Shown: positions 48,474 through 55,965 of the stretch, piece by piece
Position numbering within the stretch: the first letter of the stretch is position 1
Layout: each line of letters opens with the position of its first letter
DNA from: JAKACA01 sp050010115
GTDB lineage: Bacteria; Actinomycetota; Acidimicrobiia; Acidimicrobiales; Bog-793
NCBI GenBank assembly: GCA_050010115.1
Contig: JBEKLQ010000009.1
Coordinates: 23,874 to 87,873 of the forward strand
Length of the DNA: 64,000 bases
Reading direction: 5' to 3'
Notes under the pieces: model-generated
The model's input: only the letters and a program-made list of their open reading frames with translations
The model's database searches: none
Told to the model about the DNA's origin: nothing
Program-made: the position numbers and the translations under genes

Positions 48474-49190
48474 ATGACCCCGGGCGGCTGGGTCGCGATC
48501 CATGTGGCGGGCACGCCGCTGTCGATCCTGGCCGGGCCGCCGCCGGACGCCGTGGTCACCGAGCGGACGGTGGTCGTCTGCAGCCCGACCTCGGCGGCAC
48601 TCGTGCTCGGGAGCACGCAAGAGGCGGCGGACTTTGATCCAGCCCGGTGTGCTGCAGCGGGGCTGGACATCCTCCGGCGCCGGAGTGGCGGGGGCGCCGT
48701 CCTGTTGCGACCGGGTGCCCAGGTGTGGATCGACGTGTTCGTCCCGCGTGGCGACCCGCTGTTCGACGACGACGTGCTGGCGTCGTTCGGATGGCTCGGT
48801 GCCATCTGGGCGGGCGCTGTAGCTGACTCGCTCGGTCCAAGTGCCGGTGCCGGCGCCGGCGCCAGGCTAGAGGTCGTCCGTGGGCCCGTTGCAGCGACCG
48901 CCTGGTCCCGCACCTTGTGCTTCGGTGGCCTCGGTGCCGGCGAGGTCACATTGGATGACCGCAAAGTCGTCGGCATCTCGCAGCGCCGGGCTCGCCCGGG
49001 GGCGTGGTTCCACTCGATGGCGCTTCTCGAATTCGACCCGCCCGAGCTGATCTCGCTCCTCGACCGGTCCGAGCCCGAGCGGGACGAGGCAGCCGCATGG
49101 CTTGCGGGCTTCGCCACCTCGGTACCTGCTGGTCGTACTGCCGCGGAAGAACTGATCTCGAGCGTGCTGTCGCGCCTTCCGTCAGCCTGA
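48474..49190 (+). CDS. Lipoate/biotin protein ligase family protein
   Basis: Predicted protein of 238 residues of the BPL/LplA/LipB fold. The substrate loop is ILRRRSGGGAVLL (RRxSGGGAV), the catalytic Lys is in DDRKVVGISQRRA, and VWIDVFVPRGDPLFDDDV is a family segment. It should activate or transfer lipoate or octanoate, or a related acyl group; distinct from birA at 6320. ATG 48474 is used. It ends the run before the mraZ promoter region. The putative lipoylated partner is not in the window. Confidence 0.82.
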   Translation: MTPGGWVAIHVAGTPLSILAGPPPDAVVTERTVVVCSPTSAALVLGSTQEAADFDPARCAAAGLDILRRRSGGGAVLLRPGAQVWIDVFVPRGDPLFDDDVLASFGWLGAIWAGAVADSLGPSAGAGAGARLEVVRGPVAATAWSRTLCFGGLGAGEVTLDDRKVVGISQRRARPGAWFHSMALLEFDPPELISLLDRSEPERDEAAAWLAGFATSVPAGRTAAEELISSVLSRLPSA

Positions 49191-49288
49191 TCCCGAGCCT
49201 CGGCTCACCACAGATCCCACCCGCGGCCAGGCCGTGAACCGATCCAGGCCCAATCCAGAGCCTCTCGCGCCCCTTCCCGACCCATGGG

Positions 49289-49354
49289 GTGGGGGATAGT
49301 GGTTGTCTGTGGGGAGTTCGCAATGTAAGGTGGGGAGAAGTGGGGACCAGGGGA
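49289..49354 (+). promoter_or_regulatory. GTGGGGA repeat array, probable MraZ operator
   Basis: GTGGGGA occurs at 49309, 49330 and 49340, with close variants GTGGGGGA at 49289 and CAGGGGA at 49348. Spacings are about 20, 21, 10 and 8-10 bp, keeping the copies on one DNA face. MraZ proteins are known to bind short TGGG-type direct repeats in front of their own gene, so dcw autoregulation is the likely role. A GATAGT hexamer (49295-49300) could be part of the promoter. Confidence 0.65.
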
Positions 49355-49368
49355 GGACTGGCCCGGAG

Positions 49369-49390
49369 GGTGAGAGGTCGGTGAGAGGTC
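49369..49390 (+). repeat. 11-bp tandem duplication carrying the mraZ ribosome site
   Basis: GGTGAGAGGTC is present twice in tandem. The second copy supplies the ribosome-binding GAGG eight bases before GTG 49397; the first duplicates it 11 bp upstream. Confidence 0.75.
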
Positions 49391-49396
49391 GCTTTG

Positions 49397-49810
49397 GTGC
49401 AAGTGCTGTCGTTGATCGGTCGCGATGACCGTTCCCTTGATGGGAAGTACCGGGTCATTCTTCCGTCGCGCTTCCGCTCGCTCTTTCAGCCAACCGGTGT
49501 GCTCACCCCTCACGAAGACGGCTGCATCGCACTGTGGACCGAGGACGAGTTCGCCGACGAGTCCCAGCGCCAGCACGCCCGGGAGCAGGAGGGCCCTGCC
49601 GCGCGGGACAGCGTGCGGCGATGGTTCTCCAAGTCGACTCGCTTCACCCTCGACCAGCAGGGCCGTATTGCCATCCCACTTGATCTGAGGGAGCACGCGA
49701 GCATCGATCAGGAAGTCACCTTCGTCGGTGTCTACGACCGTGTCGAGCTGTGGTCGAAGCGCGTCTGGGAGGAGCGCGACGGCGGCACCTCCGGGAGTCA
49801 GCACTCGTGA
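49397..49810 (+). CDS. mraZ: Division/cell wall cluster regulator MraZ
   Basis: Predicted protein of 137 residues with two AbrB-like MraZ repeats: RSLDGKYRVILPSRFRSLF (first) and FTLDQQGRIAIPLDLREHASI (second), each with the D-x-x-G/K-R-V/I-x-I/L-P signature. MraZ is the transcription factor encoded first in the dcw cluster and controls it. GTG 49397 is chosen for its spacing to GAGG; TTG 49394 directly before it is the alternative. GTGGGGA repeats upstream are its probable operator. The next gene, rsmH, lies behind a 152-bp gap with a large inverted repeat, unusual because these two genes are normally adjacent. Confidence 0.94.
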   Translation: MQVLSLIGRDDRSLDGKYRVILPSRFRSLFQPTGVLTPHEDGCIALWTEDEFADESQRQHAREQEGPAARDSVRRWFSKSTRFTLDQQGRIAIPLDLREHASIDQEVTFVGVYDRVELWSKRVWEERDGGTSGSQHS

Positions 49811-49839
49811 GCCGTGCAGACCCCTCTCCCTCCCGTGTG

Positions 49840-49976
49840 TGTTCCCGGGTCATCCGCAGCCCCTTGGCCGGTGCGTCGGATGATTCACCCCTCTCCGCCA
49901 GTACATGTCATCCGCGCTCCGAGGCGAACCCCTTCCGCCCCGGCGCGGCTGGGGGGCTGCGGATGACCCGGGAACA
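49840..49976. repeat. 24-bp perfect inverted repeat bracketing a 137-bp element at the rsmH start
   Basis: 49840-49863 is the exact reverse complement of 49953-49976 (24 bp; the arm includes CCCGGGTCATCCGCAGCC). Pairing can extend inward through three G-U pairs to a stem of about 31 bp. Inside, CGGATGA (near 49877) and TCATCCG (near 49909) form a second, nested inverted pair. The rsmH ATG at 49963 lies within the right arm. The geometry suits either a translation-blocking hairpin or a MITE-like insertion; no target-site duplication or transposase is visible. Confidence 0.85.
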
Positions 49977-50979
49977 GGGCTCACAGGACTTCTCGCACGA
50001 ACCAGTGATGGTCCGTGAGGTCGTCGAACTGCTGACCGCGACCCCCGGTGGCGTCCTGCTCGACGCCACCGTCGGCGGTGGTGGCCACGCTGGCGCGCTC
50101 CTCACCGCGTCGAACACTCACCGCCTCATCGGGCTCGACCGCGATCCGGAAGCCGTGGCGGCCGCACAGACCAACCTCAGCCGGTTCGGCGCCCGGGCGC
50201 TCGTGGTTCATGCGCGCTTCGACCGTCTCGCAGAGGTGCTCGTTGAGCATGCGCCGGGCGAGCCGGTCTCGGGAGTCCTGTTCGACCTCGGCGTGAGCTC
50301 GAGGCAGTTCGACGAAGCGGGGCGGGGCTTCTCCTACCGGTTCGACGCGCCGCTCGACATGCGGATGGATCCTGGCGACGGCGTTACGGCGGCGGACATC
50401 GTGAACAGCTGGACCGAGGACGATCTCACCGAGCTCTTCGCCGACAACGGCGAGGGTCGGTTCGGACGGAGGATCGCCCGGGCGATCGCGGCCAAGCGAC
50501 CCGTGCTCACGAGCTTCGAGCTTGCCGATCTCATCCGGGCGGCCATCCCGGCGGCTGCACGCCAGCGCGGTGGCCACCCGGCCAAGCGGGTGTTCCAGGC
50601 ACTGCGGATCGCAGTCAACCAGGAGCTGGAGCTGCTCGGACCGGCGGTCGACGATGCCCTGGAGTCCCTCGCACCCGGAGGCCGGTGCGTCGTGCTGTCA
50701 TACCACTCGGGCGAGGATCGGCTCGTGAAGGAGCGCTTCGCCGGCGCGGCGTCGGGCTGGTGCCAGTGCCCGCCGGAGATCGGCTGCGTGTGCGGCGCGA
50801 TCCCAGCGGTCCGGGTGCTCACCCGAGGCGCCCGGCTACCGGCGCCGGACGAGGTCGCAAGCAACCCACGGGCTTCGAGCGCCCGGTTGCGTGCGGCGGA
50901 GCGCCTCGACGCCCCCTTTGGGCGCGCCCATGGCAGTTCACGATTTGGGGCCGATCCGTCGGCCAGCGAGGAGGGGTGA
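49963..50979 (+). CDS. rsmH: 16S rRNA (cytosine-1402-N4)-methyltransferase
   Basis: Predicted protein of 338 residues. HEPVMVREVVELL at the N-terminus, SAM loop DATVGGGGHAGALL, FDLGVSSRQFDEAGRGFSYRFDAPLDMRMD, HPAKRVFQALRIAVNQEL and LSYHSGEDRLVKERF are RsmH signatures. It methylates C1402 of 16S rRNA. ATG 49963 is the only start near the conserved region, and it sits inside the right arm of the 24-bp inverted repeat, so the first residues (MTREQ) are encoded by that element. If the hairpin forms, initiation should be impeded. The stop overlaps ftsL (TGATG). Confidence 0.94.
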   Translation: MTREQGSQDFSHEPVMVREVVELLTATPGGVLLDATVGGGGHAGALLTASNTHRLIGLDRDPEAVAAAQTNLSRFGARALVVHARFDRLAEVLVEHAPGEPVSGVLFDLGVSSRQFDEAGRGFSYRFDAPLDMRMDPGDGVTAADIVNSWTEDDLTELFADNGEGRFGRRIARAIAAKRPVLTSFELADLIRAAIPAAARQRGGHPAKRVFQALRIAVNQELELLGPAVDDALESLAPGGRCVVLSYHSGEDRLVKERFAGAASGWCQCPPEIGCVCGAIPAVRVLTRGARLPAPDEVASNPRASSARLRAAERLDAPFGRAHGSSRFGADPSASEEG

Positions 50980-51509
50980 TGGCGACGAGAAGCGCCGCGC
51001 TTCGTCAGACTTCGAAGAGCCGCGCCGCCCAGCCGGCAGCGAGGCCGACGCCTGAGGCCCGTCCCGATCTTGGAGTGCTCGACCGTCGGCAGGTCGTGGC
51101 TCGTGCCCGGCGCCGGCAGGCTCGGGCGCTGGTCTTCCTGGCCGGGGCCTGCCTGGCCATTCCGCTCGTCTTCTCGGCGGTCGGGCACGCCCTCGTAGCA
51201 TCCGACCAGGTCCGGTCGGATGCCCTGCAGGGTCAGATCGCCACCGCGCTGCAGACCCAGCAGGACTACCAGCTACAGAAGGCGGAGCTGCTGGCACCCA
51301 CTCGCATCCTGTCCATCGCCGAAACCCACCTCCACATGGCCACGCCAGCCGCAGTCGTGTACTTGCGCCCCGTGAACCCCGGAGAGACCGTGGCCCAGGC
51401 GCACGCACAGGCTGGGCCCGCAACGAGTCTCCCGGCGGTCGGCCATGACGCCACCGGCACACATCCAGTAGCTGCCCACAGCTCGACCGGCGCGCGTCCG
51501 GCGCCGTGA
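50979..51509 (+). CDS. ftsL: FtsL-like septum protein
   Basis: Predicted protein of 176 residues: basic cytoplasmic N-terminus (1-46), one membrane helix (about 49-70, ALVFLAGACLAIPLVFSAVG), a short coiled region (VRSDALQGQIATALQTQQDYQLQKAELLA), TRILSIAETHLHMATPAAVVYLRPV, then an Ala/Thr/Pro tail. Sequence similarity in FtsL is low, so the call rests on topology and place between rsmH and ftsI. It would join FtsQ, FtsI and FtsW in the divisome. ATG 50979 overlaps the rsmH stop, and the stop overlaps ftsI (GTGA). The C-terminal tail after about residue 135 is longer than usual. Confidence 0.8.
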   Translation: MATRSAALRQTSKSRAAQPAARPTPEARPDLGVLDRRQVVARARRRQARALVFLAGACLAIPLVFSAVGHALVASDQVRSDALQGQIATALQTQQDYQLQKAELLAPTRILSIAETHLHMATPAAVVYLRPVNPGETVAQAHAQAGPATSLPAVGHDATGTHPVAAHSSTGARPAP

Positions 51510-53500
51510 CCGAACGGCGCCCGATCCCTCCTCGGAGGATCGGCGGGGGAGTGGAGCGCCAACCAGGCGCGGCACGCCTGTCTCGCCGGGCACGGGCTGC
51601 CGGCGAGGCGCTCCCGGCACGCTCGCCGGGCACGGCACGGCCCGCCCGCCCGGCACGCTCGGCGGGTGCGGCCCGCCCGCGTCGCTCCTCGAGTGCGGCG
51701 CGCCCGGGTAACTCGACTCGCTCGGCGGGTGGAACGCGCCCGCAGCCACGGCCTCGTCAACAGCGCCAGGTGGGCGCCAGCGGGTCGGCGCGCAGGGCGA
51801 CCGGTCTCGGACGGTCATCGAGGCGCATTCGGTGCCTGACCTTGGTGGCCGGGCTGGTCGTGGCACTGCTGGTGGCGAGGGTGGTGGACGTGCAGGCACT
51901 CGCCCCGACCAAGTACGCCGCCTACGGCAACGCCGAGCTGTTCCACTCCGTCACGCTCCCGGCACTGCGTGGTGCCGTCTACGACCGCAACGGGAACCTG
52001 CTCGCCGTCTCGGTGCCGCGCGTCGACGTCGTCAGCGACAACTTCCAGGTACAGAACCCTGACACGGACCTCGGCGCCCTCTCGCGCCTCCTCCACGTGC
52101 CGGGTGGCGCCCTGCGGGGGCTGCTCGCTCGGCGCGCCGGGTTCATCGTGCTCGCCCGGCAGGTCAGCCCTGCGACTGAGACCGCCGTCGAGGCGCTCGG
52201 CCTGCCGAATATCGCCTTCGTGCCAGACCCGCTCCGCGTCTATCCCGACACGGGCCTGTTCTCTGCCATCCTCGGAGGCGTCGGTTGGGTCGGCAAGGTC
52301 GGCGGCGTGGGCAACTCCGGCCTCGAGTACCTCGAGCAGAACCTGTTGAGCGGGAAGCCGGGGAGCGAGGCAGTCGCCATCGGGCCGGCCGGCGAGGCGC
52401 TGCCCGACGCCGCCCGCGACATCGTGCCTTCCAAGCAGGGCGAAGGGCTGGTCCTCACCCTGGACGAGTCGCTGCAGTTCGAGGTCACGAAGGCGCTCTC
52501 GGCTCAGGTAGCCGCCACCCACGCCCACGATGGCATCGCCATCGTCATGGACACCAAGACCGGCGGCATCCTCGCGATGGTCAACCTTCAGCGCGGTCTC
52601 CACGGGCAGGTCGTCCCAGCGGATTCGAACCTTGCCTTGACGACCTACTACCAGGCGGGCTCGGTGATGAAGCTCGCCACGATCTCCGGCGCCCTGCAAC
52701 AGCACCTCATCACGCCGAACGAGACCTTCACCGTCCCCGACCAGGTCAACGTGGGCGGCTCGGAGTTCCAAGACGCCGACTACCACCCGACCGAGCAGCT
52801 CAGCGTCTCGCAGATCCTTGCTCAGTCCTCCAACGTCGGCACGATCGGGATCGCCGCCAGGCTCGGCCCCACCCTCCTCTACCACTACCTGCGGGACCTC
52901 GGCTACGGCCAGTACACGAGCCTCAACTGGCCCGCCGAGACGCCGGGTGCGCTCCCGAAGCCGGGCACGAGCGACTGGTGGGGGTCCTCGATGGGCACGA
53001 TCCCGATCGGCACGGGTGAGGCCGTCACGGCGATGCAGGTCCTCGACGCCTACAACGCCGTGGCCAACGGCGGAGTGTTCATCCCGCCAAGGCTCGTGCA
53101 GGCGACGGTCAGCGCCAACGGCACCGAGCACGTCCTGCCGTACGCTCGGACCCATCGTGTCCTCGACACCTCGACGGTCCAAGAGCTGCTACCGATGCTC
53201 GAGCTCGTCACCGCCGCCGGGACGGCGACGGCCGCCCAGGTGCCGGGCTACACCGTGGCCGGCAAGACCGGGACTGCTCAGATCCCGCTCGATGGTGGCT
53301 ACGAGGCGGGTGGGTGGATGGCGACGTTCGTCGGTTTCGTGCCGGCACAGGCGCCCCAGTTGACGGCGATCGTCGTGCTCAATCACCCGGACGAGTACTA
53401 CGGCGGCGTCGAGTCGGCTCCCGTGTTCTCCACGATCATGCGCTACGCGCTCCCGCATTTCGGCATCTCGCCCCCTTCGGCGACCCCTGGGCAACCGTGA
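51506..53500 (+). CDS. ftsI: Septal class B penicillin-binding protein
   Basis: Predicted protein of 664 residues. A 107-residue Arg/Ala/Pro/Ser-rich cytoplasmic tail precedes the membrane helix (108-127). The PBP dimerisation domain follows (LRGAVYDRNGNLLAVSVPR), then the transpeptidase: SxxK at Ser386-Lys389 (AGSVMK), SxN at 441-443 (SSN) and KTG at 587-589. It crosslinks septal peptidoglycan and is the beta-lactam target. GTG 51506 overlaps ftsL and the stop overlaps murE by 4 bp. No PASTA domains. The long basic N-terminal tail is exceptional relative to the usual 20-40 residues, though actinobacterial PBP3 homologues can also be extended. Confidence 0.94.
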   Translation: MTERRPIPPRRIGGGVERQPGAARLSRRARAAGEALPARSPGTARPARPARSAGAARPRRSSSAARPGNSTRSAGGTRPQPRPRQQRQVGASGSARRATGLGRSSRRIRCLTLVAGLVVALLVARVVDVQALAPTKYAAYGNAELFHSVTLPALRGAVYDRNGNLLAVSVPRVDVVSDNFQVQNPDTDLGALSRLLHVPGGALRGLLARRAGFIVLARQVSPATETAVEALGLPNIAFVPDPLRVYPDTGLFSAILGGVGWVGKVGGVGNSGLEYLEQNLLSGKPGSEAVAIGPAGEALPDAARDIVPSKQGEGLVLTLDESLQFEVTKALSAQVAATHAHDGIAIVMDTKTGGILAMVNLQRGLHGQVVPADSNLALTTYYQAGSVMKLATISGALQQHLITPNETFTVPDQVNVGGSEFQDADYHPTEQLSVSQILAQSSNVGTIGIAARLGPTLLYHYLRDLGYGQYTSLNWPAETPGALPKPGTSDWWGSSMGTIPIGTGEAVTAMQVLDAYNAVANGGVFIPPRLVQATVSANGTEHVLPYARTHRVLDTSTVQELLPMLELVTAAGTATAAQVPGYTVAGKTGTAQIPLDGGYEAGGWMATFVGFVPAQAPQLTAIVVLNHPDEYYGGVESAPVFSTIMRYALPHFGISPPSATPGQP

Positions 53501-54933
53501 TCCAGGGCGGCATGTCGCTCGCTGACGTGGTCGCCCGTGTGCGCCCGCTCTCGGTAATCGGAGAGCCGGGAGGCGTGGTGGTCACCGACGTGCAGTACGA
53601 CCACCGCCTGGTGCGTCCGGGGGACCTCTTCTGCTGCCTCCGAGGGGAGCACGCGGACGGCCATCAGTTCGCCGACGACGCGCTGGCCGCGGGCGCCGTG
53701 GCCTTCCTGTGCGAGCGACCGCTCAACGGTCCCGCCTCGCGGGCGGTCCAACTCGTGGTCGAGACTGGGCAGTCGCGGCCGGCGATGGCAGAGGCCGCCT
53801 GCAAGATCCAGCAGGACCCGGCGTCGAAGCTCCGCACCGTCGGCGTGACAGGCACGAACGGGAAGACGACGACGACGTACCTGCTTCGCACCGTGCTCGA
53901 GGCCGAAGGCTGGCCCACCCTGGTGATCGGTACGCTCGGCGGTGCGCGCACCACCCCAGAGTCTCCAGATCTGCAACGACAGTTCGCGGGTGCCGTCGCC
54001 CGCGGTCAGCAGGCGGTCGCGCTCGAGGTCACGTCGCACGCGCTGGTGCAGCACCGCGTGGACGGATACACCCACGATGTCGCCGTGTTCACGAACCTGA
54101 GCCAGGACCACCTCGACTTCCACGTGACGATGGAGCGGTACTTCGAGGCGAAGTCCATCCTCTTTCAGCCCGAGCACGCCCGCACCGGTGTGGTGAATGT
54201 CGACGACCCGTATGGCCAGCGTCTCATGGCGATCGCCGGCATCCCGGTGACCGGCTTCGGGCTGGCCGATGCCACTGAGCTGGACATGGGCCTCGAAGGC
54301 ACCCGCTTCGTCCTCGACCACCAACCCGTCCGACTGCACCTGACCGGTGAGCCCAACGTCCGCAATGCCATCGCGGCGGCAGCGGCAGCCCGCGCACTCG
54401 GCGTCAGCGCCGCCACCGTGGCCGAGGGGCTCTCGGCTGCCACCGGTGTTCCGGGCCGATTCGAGCGCGTCGCCAACGAGCTCGGTCTCCCGGTCATCGT
54501 CGACTACGCCCACACGCCGTCGGCACTGCAGGACGCCCTCGGCGCCATCCGGCTCCTGGCCGCCGACGGCAGGCTCATCGTGGTGTTCGGGGCCGGTGGC
54601 GACCGCGACCGCGAGAAGCGCCCCCTCATGGGCAGCGCCGCCACCCAGCTTGCCGACGTGGCGATCCTGACGTCCGACAACCCGCGGCACGAGGACCCGC
54701 TGGTCATCATCGACGAGGTGAAAGCCGGTTGCGACGGGCCTGCCGAGCTGCTGGTCGAGGCCGACCGGCGGCGGGCGATCGGCCTCGCTCTCCGCTTGGC
54801 ACAACCCGGGGACGTCGTCGTCGTGGCCGGCAAGGGACACGAACGGACCCAGCAGATCGGCGACGAGATGACAGAGTTCGACGACCGGGTGGTCGTCGCC
54901 TCCGAGGCGGCGCGGCTGGCGGCGGTGCCATGA
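53497..54933 (+). CDS. murE: UDP-MurNAc-L-Ala-D-Glu:meso-DAP ligase
   Basis: Predicted protein of 478 residues, Mur ligase. ATP loop VTGTNGKTTTTYLL (about 117-130), carbamylated Lys219 (YFEAKSILF), VIVDYAHTPSALQDAL, and the substrate motif DNPRHEDP (394-401). DNPR is the known signature for meso-DAP, whereas Lys-type enzymes differ, so this cell wall should contain meso-DAP; the dap genes at 33.8-40.7 kb agree. GTG 53497 overlaps ftsI; ATG 53512 is possible. Its stop overlaps mraY directly (ATGA), leaving no room for murF, which normally lies between. Confidence 0.95.
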   Translation: MIQGGMSLADVVARVRPLSVIGEPGGVVVTDVQYDHRLVRPGDLFCCLRGEHADGHQFADDALAAGAVAFLCERPLNGPASRAVQLVVETGQSRPAMAEAACKIQQDPASKLRTVGVTGTNGKTTTTYLLRTVLEAEGWPTLVIGTLGGARTTPESPDLQRQFAGAVARGQQAVALEVTSHALVQHRVDGYTHDVAVFTNLSQDHLDFHVTMERYFEAKSILFQPEHARTGVVNVDDPYGQRLMAIAGIPVTGFGLADATELDMGLEGTRFVLDHQPVRLHLTGEPNVRNAIAAAAAARALGVSAATVAEGLSAATGVPGRFERVANELGLPVIVDYAHTPSALQDALGAIRLLAADGRLIVVFGAGGDRDREKRPLMGSAATQLADVAILTSDNPRHEDPLVIIDEVKAGCDGPAELLVEADRRRAIGLALRLAQPGDVVVVAGKGHERTQQIGDEMTEFDDRVVVASEAARLAAVP

Positions 54934-55964
54934 TCTCGCTCTTCTCAGCCGGTGGCGTGGCGATCCTGGTCGCCGTCTTCGGGACACCGTTGCTCCTTCG
55001 CTGGTTGATCCGCTGGCGGATCGGCCAGCACGTGCGCGACGACGGCCCGGCGCAGCACGCCGTCAAACAGGGGACGCCGACCATGGGCGGGATCGCCATG
55101 CTCGTGGCCATCCTGGCCGGCTACGTGCTCGGCCACGTCGGTACCGGCTACGCGTTCACGGCGTCAGGGTGGCTCGTGGTGCTCGCCATCATCGGGACCG
55201 GTCTCGTCGGCGCCGCCGACGACTGGCTGAAGGTGAGCCGCCAGCGGAGCCTCGGGCTCAACAAACGGGCGAAGTTCGGGCTGCAGGCGGCAGTCGCGGT
55301 GGGCTTTGCGCTGGGTGCCCTCTACTGGGCCGGGGTCAACACGACGCTGTCGTTCACCCGCTACGACCTGCCAGGCATCCAGCTCGGCAAGCTGGGCTGG
55401 GCCATCTGGGCCGTGCTCATCATCGTCGGAACGTCCAACGCGGTGAACCTCACCGACGGCCTCGACGGCCTGGCGGCCGGTGCCTCGACGTTCGCCTTCT
55501 CCTGCTTCGCCGTCATCGGCTACTGGCAGATCCGCCACGTATCGATCTACCACTTGACCGTTGCCCACGCGCTCGATCTCGCCATCATCGCCATGGCGTC
55601 GGCCGGGGCATGTGTCGGCTTTCTATGGTGGAACGCCGCTCCGGCCCGCATCATCATGGGCGACACCGGATCGCTCGCGCTGGGTACCGGTATCGCCTGC
55701 ATCGCGCTGTCCATGAACCTGCAACTGCTGCTCCCCGTCATCGGCGGGCTGTTCGTGATCGAGACACTCTCGGTGGTCGTGCAGGTGGTGAGCTTTCGGG
55801 TGTTCGGCCGGCGGGTGCTGCGCATGGCCCCCCTTCACCACCACTTCGAATTGGTGGGCTGGCCCGAGACGACGGTGACGGTCCGCTTCTGGATCTTCTC
55901 GGGGCTGTGCACGGCGCTCGGGCTTGGCCTGTTCTACGCCGACTTCATCTCGGTGACCCGCTGA
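54930..55964 (+). CDS. mraY: Phospho-MurNAc-pentapeptide transferase
   Basis: Predicted protein of 344 residues with about ten membrane helices. QHAVKQGTPTMGGIAML (substrate/Mg loop), DDWLK, NLTDGLDGLAAGAS and GDTGSLALGTGIA with catalytic Asp residues, and APLHHHFELVGWPET are MraY signatures. It makes lipid I from UDP-MurNAc-pentapeptide. ATG overlaps the murE stop; ftsW starts one base after its stop, so murD, usually located here, is missing. Length is normal. Confidence 0.96.
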   Translation: MISLFSAGGVAILVAVFGTPLLLRWLIRWRIGQHVRDDGPAQHAVKQGTPTMGGIAMLVAILAGYVLGHVGTGYAFTASGWLVVLAIIGTGLVGAADDWLKVSRQRSLGLNKRAKFGLQAAVAVGFALGALYWAGVNTTLSFTRYDLPGIQLGKLGWAIWAVLIIVGTSNAVNLTDGLDGLAAGASTFAFSCFAVIGYWQIRHVSIYHLTVAHALDLAIIAMASAGACVGFLWWNAAPARIIMGDTGSLALGTGIACIALSMNLQLLLPVIGGLFVIETLSVVVQVVSFRVFGRRVLRMAPLHHHFELVGWPETTVTVRFWIFSGLCTALGLGLFYADFISVTR

Positions 55965-55965
55965 C

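Noticed and set aside
49840..49976. Insertion sequence
   Set aside because: Only 137 bp, no transposase and no visible target-site duplication. A MITE remains possible and is left as a finding.
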